Made by a program: the position numbers and the translations under genes. This document shows, in pieces, positions 5,416 to 5,753 of a stretch of DNA of 5,753 nt. Location: contig CAKVCL010000069.1 of the NCBI GenBank assembly GCA_934725855.1, positions 1-5,753 of the forward strand. The letters run 5' to 3'. Within the stretch, counting starts at the first letter, position 1; each line of letters begins with the position of its first letter. The DNA is from an uncultured Cellulosilyticum sp. GTDB taxonomy: Bacteria > Bacillota > Clostridia > Lachnospirales > Cellulosilyticaceae. The notes under the pieces were generated by a model. That model ran no database searches, was not told the DNA's origin, and was given only the letters and a program-made list of their open reading frames with translations.

Positions 5416-5457
5416 AAGAACCTGTTTTATAGACGGCAAATCTTACAGGTTCTTTTT
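5415..5457 (+). terminator. Intrinsic terminator of the putative small RNA
   Basis: AAAGAACCTGT (5415-5425) pairs perfectly with ACAGGTTCTTT (5445-5455) around a 19-nt loop. The tail is TTTTT (5453-5457). Read leftward, the tail is only TTT before the operon's -10, so the signal points rightward although no rightward gene precedes it. Confidence 0.75.
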
Positions 5458-5503
5458 ATTTTACTATTTTGTACTTAATTTTTCTACTATTTCGTCATTT
5501 ATT

Positions 5504-5543
5504 TATAACAAATCTGCTTTTCGTATAACAAATTCGCATTTGC
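5504..5543. repeat. Two-copy 20-bp tandem direct repeat
   Basis: TATAACAAAT occurs at 5504-5513 and 5524-5533, followed by CTGCTTTTCG and TCGCATTTGC. The 20-bp units match at 15 of 20 positions. The second unit includes a small dyad, CAAAT-N4-ATTTG (5529-5542). Two units about two helical turns apart look like binding sites for a dimeric or tandem regulator, about 95 bp upstream of the operon's -10. Confidence 0.45.
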
Positions 5544-5573
5544 ACGTTCATTAATTAATTAATTTTGAACACA

Positions 5574-5617
5574 AAAATAGAGGGGCCAGTCCACAATTGG
5601 ATTGACCCCTCTATTTT
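5574..5617. terminator. Strong bidirectional intrinsic terminator at the end of the right-edge gene
   Basis: AAAATAGAGGGG (5574-5585) pairs with CCCCTCTATTTT (5606-5617). After one mismatch, CAGTCCA (5587-5593) pairs with TGGATTG (5598-5604) with one G-T pair. The leftward tail is ATTTTTG and the rightward tail ATTTTATA. The stem touches the stop codon (5616-5618) of the leftward gene that enters from the right edge. Confidence 0.88.
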
Positions 5618-5753
5618 ATAATGTTGCTGCATATTTGATTAACAATGACCTAATGTGATTTACATTATATTTCCTCGTAAGCCACAGTTGCTTATTAGCT
5701 ATAATTCCTTTAGCTGCTAAACTATCTAAGCCACCAAGCTTATCCAGTAAGCT
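5616..5753 (-). CDS. C-terminal 45 residues of an unrecognised protein, cut by the window edge
   Basis: On the leftward strand an open frame runs from the window edge to the TAA at 5618-5616, giving 45 residues. It starts SLLDKLGGLDSLAAKGIIAN, continues KQLWLTRKYNVNHIR, and ends LLIKYAATL. The stretch is soluble-looking and partly helical, with the GGLDSLAAKG and LWLTRKYN segments standing out, but I do not recognise the family. The frame is supported by its codon-like composition and by the strong terminator that overlaps its stop codon. It lies upstream of the nuclease operon on the same strand. The terminator and the operon's own promoter make it a separate transcription unit. Confidence 0.65.
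   Translation of the reverse strand, partial: SLLDKLGGLDSLAAKGIIANKQLWLTRKYNVNHIRSLLIKYAATL

Larger units (their letters stand above)
5397..5457 (+). ncRNA. Putative ~60-nt small RNA next to the nuclease operon
   Basis: A rightward extended -10 promoter predicts a start near 5397, and an intrinsic terminator ends near 5457. There is no ATG or ribosome-binding site between them. The RNA would be an unpaired 5' part of about 18 nt, then an 11-bp stem with a 19-nt loop and a U-tail. It overlaps the operon mRNA by only a few bases, so classic antisense pairing with that mRNA is unlikely. Its existence is inferred only from promoter and terminator signals. Confidence 0.4.

Noticed and set aside
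5551..5564. TTAATTAATTAATT run, between GTTCA and TGAAC, as an origin or operator
   Set aside because: A simple A/T repeat of this length is expected by chance here, and the flanking 5-bp arms are too short to support a call.

Overview
The window is AT-rich DNA with short intergenic regions, purine-rich ribosome-binding sites (AAAGGAG, AGGGAGG, GGGGGA) and hairpin-plus-T terminators. This points to a low-GC Bacillota, most likely a clostridial relative. Nothing here is a housekeeping gene. Small Cro/C1-type regulators, a tyrosine recombinase and a nuclease operon together suggest an accessory region such as an integrated element, genomic island or plasmid. No tRNA, rRNA, CRISPR array or recognisable insertion sequence is present.

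Left part (1-1281): the 3' end of a tandem helix-turn-helix protein runs rightward. It converges, across a shared palindromic terminator, on a leftward 61-codon gene whose product looks like a minimal ImmA/IrrE protein with a ruined HExxH motif. A gene-free stretch follows, holding a large dyad and a rightward promoter, and then a 76-codon Cro/C1-type regulator. That regulator converges, again across a shared terminator, on the recombinase.

Middle (1282-2972): a leftward tyrosine recombinase with its full catalytic set (R, K, HxxR, H, Y). Its 360-bp upstream region carries a hairpin and a pair of 9-bp direct repeats. A small leftward membrane protein follows, with its own promoter and terminator.

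Right part (3093-5460): a leftward two-gene operon with overlapping genes. The first gene encodes a 406-residue protein of unknown function with a SAP-like N-terminus. The second encodes a 340-residue winged-helix, zinc-ribbon and PD-(D/E)xK nuclease-like protein. The operon is read from an extended -10 promoter that lies face to face with an almost identical rightward promoter, the two being the arms of one inverted repeat. The rightward promoter appears to make a roughly 60-nt RNA ending at its own terminator. This operon with its promoter/RNA switch is the best candidate for an undescribed, probably defensive, system; that function is inferred from architecture only.

Right edge (5504-5753): a 20-bp tandem repeat, a strong bidirectional terminator and the last 45 codons of an unrecognised leftward gene.
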